Shown here: positions 46,753 to 60,183 of the stretch, piece by piece
Layout: the number at the start of each line of letters is the position of its first letter
Position numbering within the stretch: the stretch's first letter is position 1
Source of the DNA: Aphelocoma coerulescens
Lineage: Eukaryota > Chordata > Aves > Passeriformes > Corvidae
DNA: 64,000 nucleotides
Direction: 5' to 3'
NCBI RefSeq assembly: GCF_041296385.1
Contig: NC_091019.1
Location: 8,269,264 to 8,333,263 of the forward strand
Position numbers and translations under genes: made by a program
Notes under the pieces: generated by a model
Told to the model about the DNA's origin: nothing
What the model saw: only the letters and a program-made list of their open reading frames with translations
Database searches by the model: none

Positions 46753-48231
46753 GCGAAATGCTCCAGCCGACTGCTTCTGCCGGAACACGCCCTGGCCTAT
46801 GCACTTTCCCTCGCAGCGACATACACCAGCACACTGGGTCTTTCTTGTCGTCCAAATGTAAAGGGAAAGGTTCTCCGCTCCGTCTGGCACAGAGAACAGT
46901 TTTAGGTCGACAAGCTCACCCAGAGCTCACCCTCGACGCGTGGAAACCCGCATTTGCACCCCATTCCAGCGGCAGCCCGTCCTTCCTTTACAGCCTGCAC
47001 AGCGCCGTCAGATCGCGGTGCTCTCCGCACCTGCCTTCTCACTTCCAAGTACCAGCGCGAACCTTACAGCCTTGCAGGCAGCGAAGACGCGGCGAGGCGT
47101 CTCGCACAGAAGAACGGGCCAGGACGCAAAGATGGTCTTCCTTTCTCCTCCTCCTCCTCCTCCTCCTCCTCCTCCTCCTTGCCCGAGTGGTGGTGCTGTG
47201 CTGAAAGTCTTGGCCGGCGAAAGGCTTATGCAGCAAGTGCTTCTCTCCTGACGCATTTCGCTGAGCGAGAGAGCTGCACGGACACTTTCGACTCTGGGAA
47301 ACAGCAAGACAATGATTGCACGTCGAGCTGAGCAAAAGCCGTGCACGGCACACCGTGGCTGCGTGCAGTGTTCACGCGGAAGAGCGGCAAAGCTCCAAGC
47401 CCTCGCTGGGCTTCCGTTCTGCCCGGAGCACAGGCGGCGAAGAACGAAGCAGCTGGGCACCGGCTTCATGTAGCCAGTGGAGCGAATTGCAAATGTCCAG
47501 CCGAGAGCTGCTTCACAAGCAGATTCAGCTGAGAACGCTCTGGCTGCTTCAGAAAGGAAGGCGCAGCCCTTGCACTCCAGCACACAACCGGGCCAGAAAC
47601 AGGTCCTTCAACCTTCAGTGCTGCCGACTCCATGCAGCTTGAGCACACCCAGAAGGACGCGTCCAGAAAGAAGGCGTTCTTCGAGTACCCCCCTCCTCCA
47701 AGGAGCCTCGAAACTGAGCACAACACGCTGCGGCTCGGCAGCTTCCTTCTCAGCGAGACGTACCGTCACATTTATGCACTCTCGCAGCTCCGTTGCCCAC
47801 TTGCAGCAGCTGCTGCTACCGAAGCAAAAGGCTCCAGAAGTAAAAGCCACTGCTGGGCTGCACGTTCCCTCTGCCTCACGTAAAGCAGCAGAAACTGGCC
47901 GCTGCACTCTGTCCTTCCATTCTCTGCCGCACCTGCCACTGTCATCTCTGCGTCTCCAAGCATAAACCTGGGCACAAATGCTTTCCGGGGAAAGCTGGAA
48001 GAGAAATAGGTAGCAGCACAAGTAGCTGCAAGTGGAACTTCCTGGTTTCAACTGCTAACGTGAGTCCGCAAAGAAGCGAGTGACGGCCACGCTTCCCCTT
48101 GCAGCCTGTGCGATGCGCACAGCAGCTCGGGGCTCTGCCTTCATTCCTACGCTCTCCGTACCACGGTCGCGCTTTCATTCTGCCGGAGTCGAAGCGTCCT
48201 CTACTTCTCGCACAAGAGCATTGTGCCCGCA
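46753..48231. repeat. Extra subrepeat B', unit 6 (1479 bp)
   Basis: A full-length additional copy with (CCT)11 at 47147-47179. It continues through the region that B lacks after its truncation, ending with CGTCCTCTAC, the state seen at the end of unit 5 subrepeat A. It is thus a B front joined to an A-type end, as expected from unequal exchange one subrepeat out of register. Confidence 0.92.
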
Positions 48232-49488
48232 GCGAAATGCTCCAGCCGACTGCTTCTGCCGGAACACGCCCTGGCCTATGCACTTTCCCTCGCAGCGACA
48301 TACACCAGCACACTGGGTCTTTCTTGTCGTCCAAATGTAAAGGGAAAGGTTCTCCGCTCCGTCTGGCACAGAGAACAGTTTTAGGTCGACAAGCTCACCC
48401 AGAGCTCACCCTCGACGCGTGGAAACCCGCATTTGCACCCCATTCCAGCGGCAGCCCGTCCTTCCTTTACAGCCTGCACAGCGCCGTCAGATCGCGGTGC
48501 TCTCCGCACCTGCCTTCTCACTTCCAAGTACCAGCGCGAACCTTACCGCCTTGCAGGCAGCGAAGACGCGGCGAGGCGTCTCGCACAGAAGAACGGGCCA
48601 GGACGCAAAGATGGTCTTCCTTTCTCCTCCTCCTCCTCCTCCTTGCCCGAGTGGTGGTGCTGTGCTGAAAGTCTTGGCCGGCGAAAGGCTTATGCAGCAA
48701 GTGCTTCTCTCCTGACGCATTTCGCTGAGCGAGAGAGCTGCACGGACACTTTCGACTCTGGGAAACAGCAAGACAATGATTGCACGTCGAGCTGAGCAAA
48801 AGCCGTGCACGGCACACCGTGGCTGCGTGCAGTGTTCACGCGGAAGAGCGGCAAAGCTCCAAGCCCTCGCTGGGCTTCCGTTCTGCCCGGAGCACAGGCG
48901 GCGAAGAACGAAGCAGCTGGGCACCGGCTTCATGTAGCCAGTGGAGCGAATTGCAAATGTCCAGCCGAGAGCTGCTTCACAAGCAGATTCAGCTGAGAAC
49001 GCTCTGGCTGCTTCAGAAAGGAAGGCGCAGCCCTTGCACTCCAGCACACAACCGGGCCAGAAACAGGTCCTTCAACCTTCAGTGCTGCCGACTCCATGCA
49101 GCTTGAGCACACCCAGAAGGACGCGTCCAGAAAGAAGGCGTTCTTCGAGTACCCCCCTCCTCCAAGGAGCCTCGAAACTGAGCACAACACGCTGCGGCTC
49201 GGCAGCTTCCTTCTCAGCGAGACGTACCGTCACATTTATGCACTCTCGCAGCTCCGTTGCCCACTTGCAGCAGCTGCTGCTACCGAAGCAAAAGGCTCCA
49301 GAAGTAAAAGCCACTGCTGGGCTGCACGTTCCCTCTGCCTCACGTAAAGCAGCAGAAACTGGCTACTTGTGCTGCTACCTATTTCTCTTCCAGCTTTCCC
49401 CGGAAAGCATTTGTGCCCAGGTTTATGCTTGGAGACGCAGAGATGACAGTGGCAGGTGCGGCAGAGAATGGAAGGACAGAGTGCAGCG
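48232..49488. repeat. Subrepeat B, unit 6 (last 125 bp inverted)
   Basis: (CCT)6 at 48626-48643; CTTACCGCC near 48545 (CTTACAGCC in other units) is shared with unit 7 only. Confidence 0.9.
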
Positions 49489-49644
49489 GCCAGTTTCTGC
49501 TGCTTTACGTGAGGCAGAGGGAACGTGCAGCCCAGCAGTGGCTTTTACTTCTGGAGCCTTTTGCTTCGGTAGCAGCAGCTGCTGCAAGTGGGCAACGGAG
49601 CTGCGAGAGTGCATAAATGTGACGGTACGTCTCGCTGAGAAGGA
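49208..49644. repeat. Perfect inverted repeat, flipped-spacer isomer, unit 6
   Basis: Arms 49208-49363 and 49489-49644; spacer 49364-49488. Confidence 0.97.
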
Positions 49645-50089
49645 TATAACATTCTTCGACTACAGGGAGAGTCCATGGGGCTTTTCCCATGGGGTCTCTC
49701 AAACAGATGTAGGATGCAGCTCCCTTTTTATGCCAAGTTCCCGGCCCCAGCACCCTCTTCCTTTTCCCCACTGGCTGAGGTACTCAGGAGATACAGACTT
49801 CCCAAAGTGCCTACTCTATGCCCTCCTCTAATATGCACCCCCCTTTTGGTATTGAAAAGAAAGAAAAAGAAACTATTCCTAATTCTGTTAAGTGTTTGTT
49901 GCCTTGTTGTAGGTTCAGGAATTTAACAGGGCCTTGATTAATCAACAGTCTCTGTTGGTTACCAACAGTTCTAGAGAACTAATAGTTTCTTCTGTTACTT
50001 CACTATCGATAAGTTCCTAGCCTTGTCTACAGGCAGATTCACATGGTCTGTTTGTAAAGACTCATTCGTCTCATTCCTTTTAATCCCTC
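49645..50089 (-). mobile_element. 3' LTR, unit 6
   Basis: TATA-like box from 49724. Confidence 0.84.
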
Positions 50090-50209
50090 CTCTTTTTATT
50101 TTGCCTCTTTTTTTCTTTACAAACCTTAATTACCATTGATTTAATTTTTTCTTCTTGAGTCTTCTTGGATTTTGCTATTATTTGCAGTGACATCCTCATC
50201 TATCCTTTT

Positions 50210-51854
50210 GTAGACATTTCTGGATCAGGTAGGCATGGCTGCTACCGGCATCCCCTTGACCACCTGCTGAAAGAGCTGCACTCAGCAAGGTGTCACACAT
50301 GATAAAAAGATTAGAGTTGCTATAGCATGTAAGAGGAGAAATCATATTCATTTAGCCCATAGCTGGCCAGTTAACCATGAAAACATATCCCATTCCCATC
50401 CTTTCCACATTTGGACAGGTCCATGAGCTGACGTTATTTCCTTTGTTATTTTTTTGACCACTTTTCCGCTGTCATCTGCTTGCAAACAGCAGCTCGAGTC
50501 ATTTAATTTCCCACAAACTCCTCCTTCTTCTGCTAACAGATAATCTAGTACCATCCAATGTTGAAATACCGCTTTCCTCGTTTAAGTGGGTTGGTCAGCA
50601 AGAAAGTCAAGAGCTGTGGCTGTTTGGTTGGTTATTATTTCCGAGACAGCTTGTAACCTAATTATCCCATTCAAATGATAAATGGGTTCCCAGGCATCTG
50701 GGATTAATTCCTTAGGATTCCAAGTGGCTGGTCCATCCTGTTGTGGAACTGGTTCTGGTGGCCATTCATCTTTTCCCCATTTTGGGGTGCTCCCTCCAGC
50801 CAGGGCTGCATCAGTTGACTGCTTTTCTCTAATTAAATCATCACAGATTTTGATTCCTAAGCGATTTCCCTGAACTTGTGGCAACAAAAAGAACAACGGG
50901 CTAATATACCCCATACCCATACCATATCCCTGACCAGTTTGGAGGTAACCTGAGCTAAGCATGTTGGCCACAAATGCAATAATGTCCTTTCAAAGCCTGT
51001 GTTCCATTATCAAAGGGGCCTTTCTACCTTTTGTCATCAATTGGTGGGTCAAAATACAGCGGGATTCCTGGGCCTAACGGTCCTCCAATAGTTGCTCCAC
51101 CATAAGGGTCACAGTATTTGCGTTTCCAAGCTCCCAAATGGGGTTCCCATCTACATTTACGTCTGCAAGCTGTTTGGTTGGATTTGGAGCAGAACTCACT
51201 AAGAGGGTTTGAGTTCCAATCTGGTGTTGCCATTCCCACTGATAATCATGAGCAACATGTGTTCTACTTGTGGAATTTTCGTGGGGACATCTTAAAAATA
51301 GGTGGTCAAAAAAACCCCTTGTCCCTCCCCATTGCTTTACAGGCTTCCAAATATTTTTGGTAAGTGTGTTAAGAACACTTTACCCAGCTACCATTAGTGA
51401 GCTTAACAGGTATTTGATTGCATTTGTCTTGATATTTGGAACAATTGTAAGGAGGGCAACTGGGGGTCCAAGCCCAATTGTTTAAACCCAGAGGGGAAGT
51501 AAATTCATACATGTCTTTTCCTACATAGACCCCCTCTGTCCTATTTAGGCAATAAGTGCCTGTTGGAGAAGAATGAAGTGGCCGTGAACTTCCTTCTTTG
51601 GCCCCAAATCCCGTCCTAGTATGGACCCCACCATTTAGGTTCAGCTGGGCTAGCCAACCATGGCCACTCTTCAGATCCTCCTGGCCCTCCACAGAGCCAG
51701 CAATTGCTAAGGTTAAAAACTTTTGCTACTTCTTCTCCTAAGGCTGCAAATTGATTCTCTCACACCTGGCCTAAACTCAGCTGACCATATAAAAGTAGAA
51801 TTATTAATGAAAATATTTTAATTGTGTGATCTAGTTAGCTAGTCTAATTTTCAT
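50210..51854 (-). pseudogene. env: Retroviral env remnant, unit 6
   Basis: Open pieces at 51369-51692, 51024-51239, 50582-50971 and 50348-50554. Confidence 0.84.
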
Positions 51855-51939
51855 GTTGTCTTCTGCACCACCTGTGGCAAATGAAGACACATAAAACCAC
51901 TTAACCTAAAACAATGGCCGCAAGTATTAGCCCCCCAGT

Positions 51940-52408
51940 GAGGAGACAGAGGCATCCTACAACATTCTTCAACTACAGGGAGAGGCCATGGGGCTTTTCC
52001 TGTGCAGTCTCTCAAATGATTGTGGGACACTACTCCCATTTTATGCTAAGTTCCCAGCCATAGCACCCTCTTCCTTTTCCCCTTTGGCTGAGGTACTCAG
52101 GAGGTAAAGACTTCCTGAATTGCCTACTCTATGCCCCCATGTAATATGCACCCCCCTTTTGGTATAGAAAAGGAGGAAGAAGAAACTATTCCTAATTCTA
52201 TTAAGCCTTTGTTGCCTTGCTCTAGGTTCAGGAATTTAACAGGGCCTTGGCTGAGCAACAGTCTCTGTTGATTAGTAACAGTTTCTAAAACTAATACTTT
52301 CTTCTATTACTTCCCTATCTGTTACTGCTCTATGCTAGCCTTGTCTAAGAGTGGATTCACACAGTCTGTTTGTAAAGACACATCCATCTTACTCCTTTCA
52401 CTCCCACA
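51940..52408 (-). mobile_element. 5' LTR, unit 6
   Basis: Type-2 (TC loss). Confidence 0.84.
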
Positions 52409-52767
52409 CCTTCTTGGAGGTGGGACGGCTCCCCCCGGCACAGCACCTGGAAAAAAACCCCCGTATATGCACACACACACCTGCACTTACCCTGCACTCT
52501 GCTGCACACCCCCCCCCCCCCCCCACACTAACCCCCGCCTCCATATCCCTACCATGCCACTCTCAGCTGCCCTGCCCCCACCGTCCCAGCGGGCTGGCAG
52601 CACCCACTCCTCACATGCTTCCCCATGCCTTGCATTTCCTTCCTGCCCCCTCTGTAGCCTTCCCTCTACCTGCCTTTTCTCCATTGCCTTGCATTGACTT
52701 GCTCACCCATCCCCCACCTGACTTCCTTTCACAGTCATCTAGGTCTGGCCTTACCTTTTCTTTTCCT
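52409..52767. repeat. C-rich tract, 16-C run, unit 6
   Basis: Poly-C at 52509-52524 with the ACACTAAC flank. Confidence 0.85.
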
Positions 52768-53768
52768 TCTAGGACCCTCATTGCCTTGCCTCACCTCGCC
52801 AAGCCACCACTTGCCTTGCCTTGCCCTTGAACCCCTTGCCTTCCATTACCTTGCTCACCCCTCCCCCACCTGGAATTCAAGACCCCTTTTCAATGACATT
52901 TCTGGGCCTTGCCCTGCCCTTTCTGCTCCTCCTAGGAATCTCAAGGCTCTCAAGTATCTCCGGTGTTTCAGGATCACATGAGAGGAAGACCAGGCAAGGA
53001 CACATGTTGCCACACTCATCTATACGGGCAGCCTTTGTCTGGGACCAATCTTTGCATGTCTTGAATCTTGGAAGGGCAATTCACATTTTGCCCTTGAGCT
53101 CCGGGACCAGAAGGAGAGTTCTTTTGCATACAAAGGAAAGCAGGTAGCTCAAGTCTCTTAGGTGCAGATTAGAGATGACTCACACAGGATCAAGGCCACA
53201 CAGAGCAGTTGGGCCTAGCCACTTTTGTGTACCAGAAGTCCTTGAATGTACTTCTCACCTGCCTTGCCTCGCCTTGCCTTGGCAACGCAACAGTTTCCTT
53301 GCCTTGCCCTGCTAGCCCTCCGTAGCCTTGCATTCCCTTGCATGCCCGTGCCACACCCTTGACCTGCCTACTGCTTTCCTCCAGGGCCTTGGCTTGCCGA
53401 GCCCTTCTTGTTTCTGCCTGGCCTACCCATCAGTGGACTTTCCTTCCTCCTAGAGGCAAGCCTTGCCTCTAACTTCTGGGCCTTCTCTTGCCTACCACTC
53501 CATTTATTTCCCCCTCACTGCTCTGGCCTTGCCTACCTCTTGCTTGACTTGCCTGCAATTGCCTGCACTTGGTTTGCAGTGCCTTGCCTGCATGGAAGGC
53601 AAGGTAAAGAGTGGTAGGCAGGGCAAAGCCAGCAAGTTGTAGGTAGTGCGAGACGTAGGCAAAGGAAGCAAAGCAAGGGTAGCTTAGGAAAAACTAGGCA
53701 AGGCACTGAAGGCAAGGCAAGGCCAAGGGACTTGCAGTGCCTTTCCTTGGGAAGGTAAGGACATAGAG
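52768..53768. repeat. TTGCC/GGCAA-rich domain, unit 6
   Basis: Polarity switch near 53593. Confidence 0.8.
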
Positions 53769-54827
53769 CCAGTGTTGGTGGAGCAGATGTTAAGGTACCA
53801 TGGGGAGGAATAGCCCAGTGAGATATTTCTCTCCTGGCCCCTTCTGTGTAGGGGCAATTGTTGGACATATTCAATACTAGAGGTGTATCAGTCCCTGGAT
53901 ATGTTGTATTTTGGAGGAGGGGATGCTGTTTCTTTGGAGATAGGCTTGTAGTTGCTCTCTTTGGCAAGGAAAGCAGGTTTGGATGCGCTCATGAGGTGCT
54001 CTTAGGGATTTTAAAGGCTTTTCCCAACAGACAGTTCTCTGGGTTAGAGCTGTTGAGCTTTCAGCAGGAATGCAAAGGCCAAGCTTGTGACCCTTTTTTC
54101 CTGGTGCCTTTAGTGTGTGAGCAGTCCCTGGTGCTGTTGTCTTTGGATCCTGACTCTGGGAGAGGGAAGGCTTAGGATGGTACCTAGAGCTGAGAAGGAA
54201 AGTGCTGAGGGCAGCGTGTGCGCTGCTAGTTTGAGGGGTGCAGTTGAAGTTGTAGGCAGCAAGAGCTTTCTCAGCTGGCACTGTTGTGAGCTCTGTTTTT
54301 GCCAGATGGTTTCAAGTTGGTAGGTGGACTCTGCCAGAGAGAAAAGATTTGTTTGGGCAAAGAGGTTTGTCTGGCTCTTGGAGTGTGGTGCAAAAAAGAG
54401 TCTGCTCTTGGAAGGGGAAGATTCAGGAAAACTTTTTGTTCTGACACCGTTGATTTGAGTGCAGGGACGTTTCTAACTTGCCTCTGCCCTTGGGGTGGTT
54501 TTGAGCAGCGAAAGGTGCGTTTCCTTCTTTGGCAAGTCGTCAGTGCCATCGTGTGGTTGTTGCGATGAGTGCTGACAGTGCCCAGGAAAAAGCCAAGTGC
54601 TTCATTGGCACGGCCCCAGTCGTGTGGGAGCAGTTGGTGGAAGAACTCCGCTGTGCAGTCTGCCTCTTGGAGACGTAAAAGAATGTGTTCCTATGCATAG
54701 CGGGGAAGCAAGAGGAATCTTTTCATTGTTGGCTGTGCAGTTTCTAAGCGGCAAAAGTAAAGGCAGTTCCAGCATGGCCTCTTTCTTTCAGAACCTTTTC
54801 TGTGCCATCATGAAAATGCTCAACATG
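53769..54827. other. Gene-free stretch, unit 6
   Basis: Private G near 53950; otherwise as unit 5. Confidence 0.7.
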
Positions 54828-55839
54828 TAACTCGCACCCATTGAACTGCATCAAAGGTCCTGGAGCTATGCACTTTCCTTCAAGCTCTATGTACCATCTC
54901 TCCACCTCTCGCGGATCCCAAACCCCTTCCAAACATCCAGCAGCTGCTTCTGCACGCAGGGAACAAATGCTAGAACAAGGCGTTGGCCTTCATAGTCCCT
55001 CTAAAATCTGTAAACTAAGCAAAACATACCAGTGACCAGCATTTTCCTTCGCAAATATATATATAGAGCATCATCACATTCTGTCAAAGTGGGTAAGTTC
55101 ACCCTTGCAGTGCAGCTTTTCCAGCCGCAGTTCGGACTGAGAGATGTGCCAGGAGAGAAAGCATTTGTTGACTTTCCTTCTTCTCTGGAACACTTGATAC
55201 TCGCAGTGCAATCACTTCCACACAACTTCGGTGTGCCCAGGTTCAAGCAGCTAGAGCTCACAGAGATGGGAAAGTCAGGGCAGAAGACGTTTCAAAAAAA
55301 CCTTACAGCAGCATTAAAACTGTGCACAGCAGTCTGCAGCACTCTAGCTTACTTCTCTGACAGACATGCCATCCCATTGTGGGCTCTCACAGCTCGGTTG
55401 CAAGCTATCTTGGTTGCAAGCTACTCTCCTGAAGAAAAGAACTATAAGAAAAAGCCAATGCTGGGCTGCGCCTTCCCCTTGCTTCACGTAAAGCCACCCC
55501 ATGCTGCACTCTGCACTTCCCTTCTCCGCCCCATTGACCACTGTGTTTTCTGAATCTCGAAGCCTAAAGTTCAGCGATATTGTTTCAGCGGAGGGCTGGA
55601 AGAGGAATAGGTAGCAGCACAGCTAAAAGTAGCTGTCGCTGAGCTTTCTCCTTCCCAAAGCTAATGTGAATACGGCAGGTAGGCGAGTGGCAGCTACCCT
55701 CCTCTCTCAGCTTATATGCTGCATGCACGAGCCCGGTGCTCTGCGCCGTCGTTCACCCTCTTAAGTACCCTTGTCGCGCTTTCATTCTGCCAGAGTCGAA
55801 CAGTCGTCTACTTCTCGCACAGAGAGCACAGTGCCGGCA
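54828..55839. repeat. Diverged older subrepeat copy, unit 6
   Basis: Type-2 bases, as in units 3-5. Confidence 0.8.
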
Positions 55840-57291
55840 GCGCAACCCTCCAGGCGGCTGCTTCTGCCGAAAGACGCCTGGGCTATGCACTTTCCCTCTC
55901 AGTGCTAGGTAGATCTACATTCTGTCTGTGTTGTGCTCTGAATCTTAACGAAAACATTCTCAGCTAAGTCTCGCACACAGAAGAGTTTTAGGTCAACGAG
56001 CTTGCCCAAAGATTGCCCCCGTCCCTATACAAACTTATATTTACACCCCATTCCAGTGGTAATCCTCTTTCCTTTACAGCCTGCACAGCGCTGTCAGATC
56101 GCGGTGCTCTCCGCACCTGCCTTCTCACTCCCAAGTACCATGGTGCACCTTAAAGCCTTGCAGGGAGCGAAGACACCGGTAGGCATCTCGCACAGAAGAA
56201 CGGGCCAGGACGCAAAGATGTTCTTCCTTTCTCCTCGTTGTCGCCCACATTGTGGTGATGTGTTGAAAGTCTTGGCCAGCGAAAGGCTAATCCAGCAAGT
56301 GCTTCTCTCTTGACGCATTTTGCTGAGCGAGAGCTACACGGATAGTTTAGAATCTGTGAAACAGCAAGACAATGATTGCACGTCGAGCTGAGCAAAAGCC
56401 GTGCACGGCACACCGTGGCTGCGTGCAGTGTTCATGCGGAAGAGCGGCAAAGCTCCAAGCCCTCGCTGGGCTTCCGTTCTGCCCGGAGCACAGGCGGCGA
56501 AGAACGAAGCAGCTGGGCACCGGCTTCATGTAGCCAGTGGAGCGAATTGCAAATGTCCAGCCGAGAGCTGCTTCACAAGCAGATTCAGCCGAGAACGCTC
56601 TGGCTGCTTCAGAAAGGAAGGCGCAGCCCTTGCACTCCAGCACACAACCGGGCCAGAAACAGGTCCTTCAACCTTCAGTGCTGCCGACTCCATGCAGCTT
56701 GAGCACACCCAGAAGGACGCGTCCAGAAAGAAGGCGTTCTTCGAGTACCCCCCTCCTCCAAGGAGCCTCGAAACTGAGCACAACACGCTGCGGCTCGGCA
56801 GCTTCCTTCTCAGCGAGACGTACCGTCGCATTTATGCACTCTCGCAGCTCCGTTGCCCACTTGCAGCAGCTGCTGCTACCGAAGCAAAAGGCTCCAGAAG
56901 TAAAAGCCACTGCTGGGCTGCACGTTCCCTCTGCCTCACGTAAAGCAGCAGAAACTGGCCGCTGCACTCTGTCCTTCCATTCTCTGCCGCACCTGCCACT
57001 GTCATCTCTGCGTCTCCAAGCATAAACCTGGGCACAAATGCTTTCCGGGGAAAGCTGGAAGAGAAATAGGTAGCAGCACAAGTAGCTGCAAGTGGAACTT
57101 CCTGGTTTCAACTGCTAACGTGAGTCCGCAAAGAAGCGAGTGACGGCCACGCTTCCCCTTGCAGCCTGTGCGATGCGCACAGCAGCTCGGGGCTCTGCCT
57201 TCATTCCTACGCTCTCCGTACCACGGTCGCGCTTTCATTCTGCCGGAGTCGAAGCGTCGCCTACTTCTCGCACAAGAGCATTGTGCCCGCA
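55840..57291. repeat. Subrepeat A, unit 7
   Basis: Matches unit 6 subrepeat A at all sites compared. Confidence 0.9.
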
Positions 57292-58770
57292 GCGAAATGC
57301 TCCAGCCGACTGCTTCTGCCGGAACACGCCCTGGCCTATGCACTTTCCCTCGCAGCGACATACACCAGCACACTGGGTCTTTCTTGTCGTCCAAATGTAA
57401 AGGGAAAGGTTCTCCGCTCCGTCTGGCACAGAGAACAGTTTTAGGTCGACAAGCTCACCCAGAGCTCACCCTCGACGCGTGGAAACCCGCATTTGCACCC
57501 CATTCCAGCGGCAGCCCGTCCTTCCTTTACAGCCTGCACAGCGCCGTCAGATCGCGGTGCTCTCCGCACCTGCCTTCTCACTTCCAAGTACCAGCGCGAA
57601 CCTTACAGCCTTGCAGGCAGCGAAGACGCGGCGAGGCGTCTCGCACAGAAGAACGGGCCAGGACGCAAAGATGGTCTTCCTTTCTCCTCCTCCTCCTCCT
57701 CCTCCTCCTCCTCCTCCTTGCCCGAGTGGTGGTGCTGTGCTGAAAGTCTTGGCCGGCGAAAGGCTTATGCAGCAAGTGCTTCTCTCCTGACGCATTTCGC
57801 TGAGCGAGAGAGCTGCACGGACACTTTCGACTCTGGGAAACAGCAAGACAATGATTGCACGTCGAGCTGAGCAAAAGCCGTGCACGGCACACCGTGGCTG
57901 CGTGCAGTGTTCACGCGGAAGAGCGGCAAAGCTCCAAGCCCTCGCTGGGCTTCCGTTCTGCCCGGAGCACAGGCGGCGAAGAACGAAGCAGCTGGGCACC
58001 GGCTTCATGTAGCCAGTGGAGCGAATTGCAAATGTCCAGCCGAGAGCTGCTTCACAAGCAGATTCAGCTGAGAACGCTCTGGCTGCTTCAGAAAGGAAGG
58101 CGCAGCCCTTGCACTCCAGCACACAACCGGGCCAGAAACAGGTCCTTCAACCTTCAGTGCTGCCGACTCCATGCAGCTTGAGCACACCCAGAAGGACGCG
58201 TCCAGAAAGAAGGCGTTCTTCGAGTACCCCCCTCCTCCAAGGAGCCTCGAAACTGAGCACAACACGCTGCGGCTCGGCAGCTTCCTTCTCAGCGAGACGT
58301 ACCGTCACATTTATGCACTCTCGCAGCTCCGTTGCCCACTTGCAGCAGCTGCTGCTACCGAAGCAAAAGGCTCCAGAAGTAAAAGCCACTGCTGGGCTGC
58401 ACGTTCCCTCTGCCTCACGTAAAGCAGCAGAAACTGGCCGCTGCACTCTGTCCTTCCATTCTCTGCCGCACCTGCCACTGTCATCTCTGCGTCTCCAAGC
58501 ATAAACCTGGGCACAAATGCTTTCCGGGGAAAGCTGGAAGAGAAATAGGTAGCAGCACAAGTAGCTGCAAGTGGAACTTCCTGGTTTCAACTGCTAACGT
58601 GAGTCCGCAAAGAAGCGAGTGACGGCCACGCTTCCCCTTGCAGCCTGTGCGATGCGCACAGCAGCTCGGGGCTCTGCCTTCATTCCTACGCTCTCCGTAC
58701 CACGGTCGCGCTTTCATTCTGCCGGAGTCGAAGCGTCCTCTACTTCTCGCACAAGAGCATTGTGCCCGCA
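57292..58770. repeat. Extra subrepeat B', unit 7 (1479 bp)
   Basis: (CCT)11 at 57686-57718; same mosaic end as in unit 6, so the three-subrepeat unit was itself duplicated. Confidence 0.92.
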
Positions 58771-60027
58771 GCGAAATGCTCCAGCCGACTGCTTCTGCCG
58801 GAACACGCCCTGGCCTATGCACTTTCCCTCGCAGCGACATACACCAGCACACTGGGTCTTTCTTGTCGTCCAAATGTAAAGGGAAAGGTTCTCCGCTCCG
58901 TCTGGCACAGAGAACAGTTTTAGGTCGACAAGCTCACCCAGAGCTCACCCTCGACGCGTGGAAACCCGCATTTGCACCCCATTCCAGCGGCAGCCCGTCC
59001 TTCCTTTACAGCCTGCACAGCGCCGTCAGATCGCGGTGCTCTCCGCACCTGCCTTCTCACTTCCAAGTACCAGCGCGAACCTTACCGCCTTGCAGGCAGC
59101 GAAGACGCGGCGAGGCGTCTCGCACAGAAGAACGGGCCAGGACGCAAAGATGGTCTTCCTTTCTCCTCCTCCTCCTCCTCCTTGCCCGAGTGGTGGTGCT
59201 GTGCTGAAAGTCTTGGCCGGCGAAAGGCTTATGCAGCAAGTGCTTCTCTCCTGACGCATTTCGCTGAGCGAGAGAGCTGCACGGACACTTTCGACTCTGG
59301 GAAACAGCAAGACAATGATTGCACGTCGAGCTGAGCAAAAGCCGTGCACGGCACACCGTGGCTGCGTGCAGTGTTCACGCGGAAGAGCGGCAAAGCTCCA
59401 AGCCCTCGCTGGGCTTCCGTTCTGCCCGGAGCACAGGCGGCGAAGAACGAAGCAGCTGGGCACCGGCTTCATGTAGCCAGTGGAGCGAATTGCAAATGTC
59501 CAGCCGAGAGCTGCTTCACAAGCAGATTCAGCTGAGAACGCTCTGGCTGCTTCAGAAAGGAAGGCGCAGCCCTTGCACTCCAGCACACAACCGGGCCAGA
59601 AACAGGTCCTTCAACCTTCAGTGCTGCCGACTCCATGCAGCTTGAGCACACCCAGAAGGACGCGTCCAGAAAGAAGGCGTTCTTCGAGTACCCCCCTCCT
59701 CCAAGGAGCCTCGAAACTGAGCACAACACGCTGCGGCTCGGCAGCTTCCTTCTCAGCGAGACGTACCGTCACATTTATGCACTCTCGCAGCTCCGTTGCC
59801 CACTTGCAGCAGCTGCTGCTACCGAAGCAAAAGGCTCCAGAAGTAAAAGCCACTGCTGGGCTGCACGTTCCCTCTGCCTCACGTAAAGCAGCAGAAACTG
59901 GCTACTTGTGCTGCTACCTATTTCTCTTCCAGCTTTCCCCGGAAAGCATTTGTGCCCAGGTTTATGCTTGGAGACGCAGAGATGACAGTGGCAGGTGCGG
60001 CAGAGAATGGAAGGACAGAGTGCAGCG
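58771..60027. repeat. Subrepeat B, unit 7 (last 125 bp inverted)
   Basis: (CCT)6 at 59165-59182; shares the CTTACCGCC variant of unit 6. Confidence 0.9.
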
Positions 60028-60183
60028 GCCAGTTTCTGCTGCTTTACGTGAGGCAGAGGGAACGTGCAGCCCAGCAGTGGCTTTTACTTCTGGAGCCTTT
60101 TGCTTCGGTAGCAGCAGCTGCTGCAAGTGGGCAACGGAGCTGCGAGAGTGCATAAATGTGACGGTACGTCTCGCTGAGAAGGA
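59747..60183. repeat. Perfect inverted repeat, flipped-spacer isomer, unit 7
   Basis: Arms 59747-59902 and 60028-60183; spacer 59903-60027. Confidence 0.97.

Larger units (their letters stand above)
49645..52408 (-). mobile_element. Env-only endogenous retrovirus, unit 6
   Basis: Type-2 copy, collinear with units 4 and 5. Confidence 0.87.
45301..55839. repeat. Macrosatellite unit 6 (10539 bp), three-subrepeat form
   Basis: Carries an extra 1479-bp subrepeat between A and B. The size equals 9061 +1 (T run) -2 (TC loss) +1479, with a 16-C run plus AC balancing to zero, so no other length change is present. A private G at about 53950 distinguishes it from units 1-5; unit 7 is cut off before this site. 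Confidence 0.96.
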
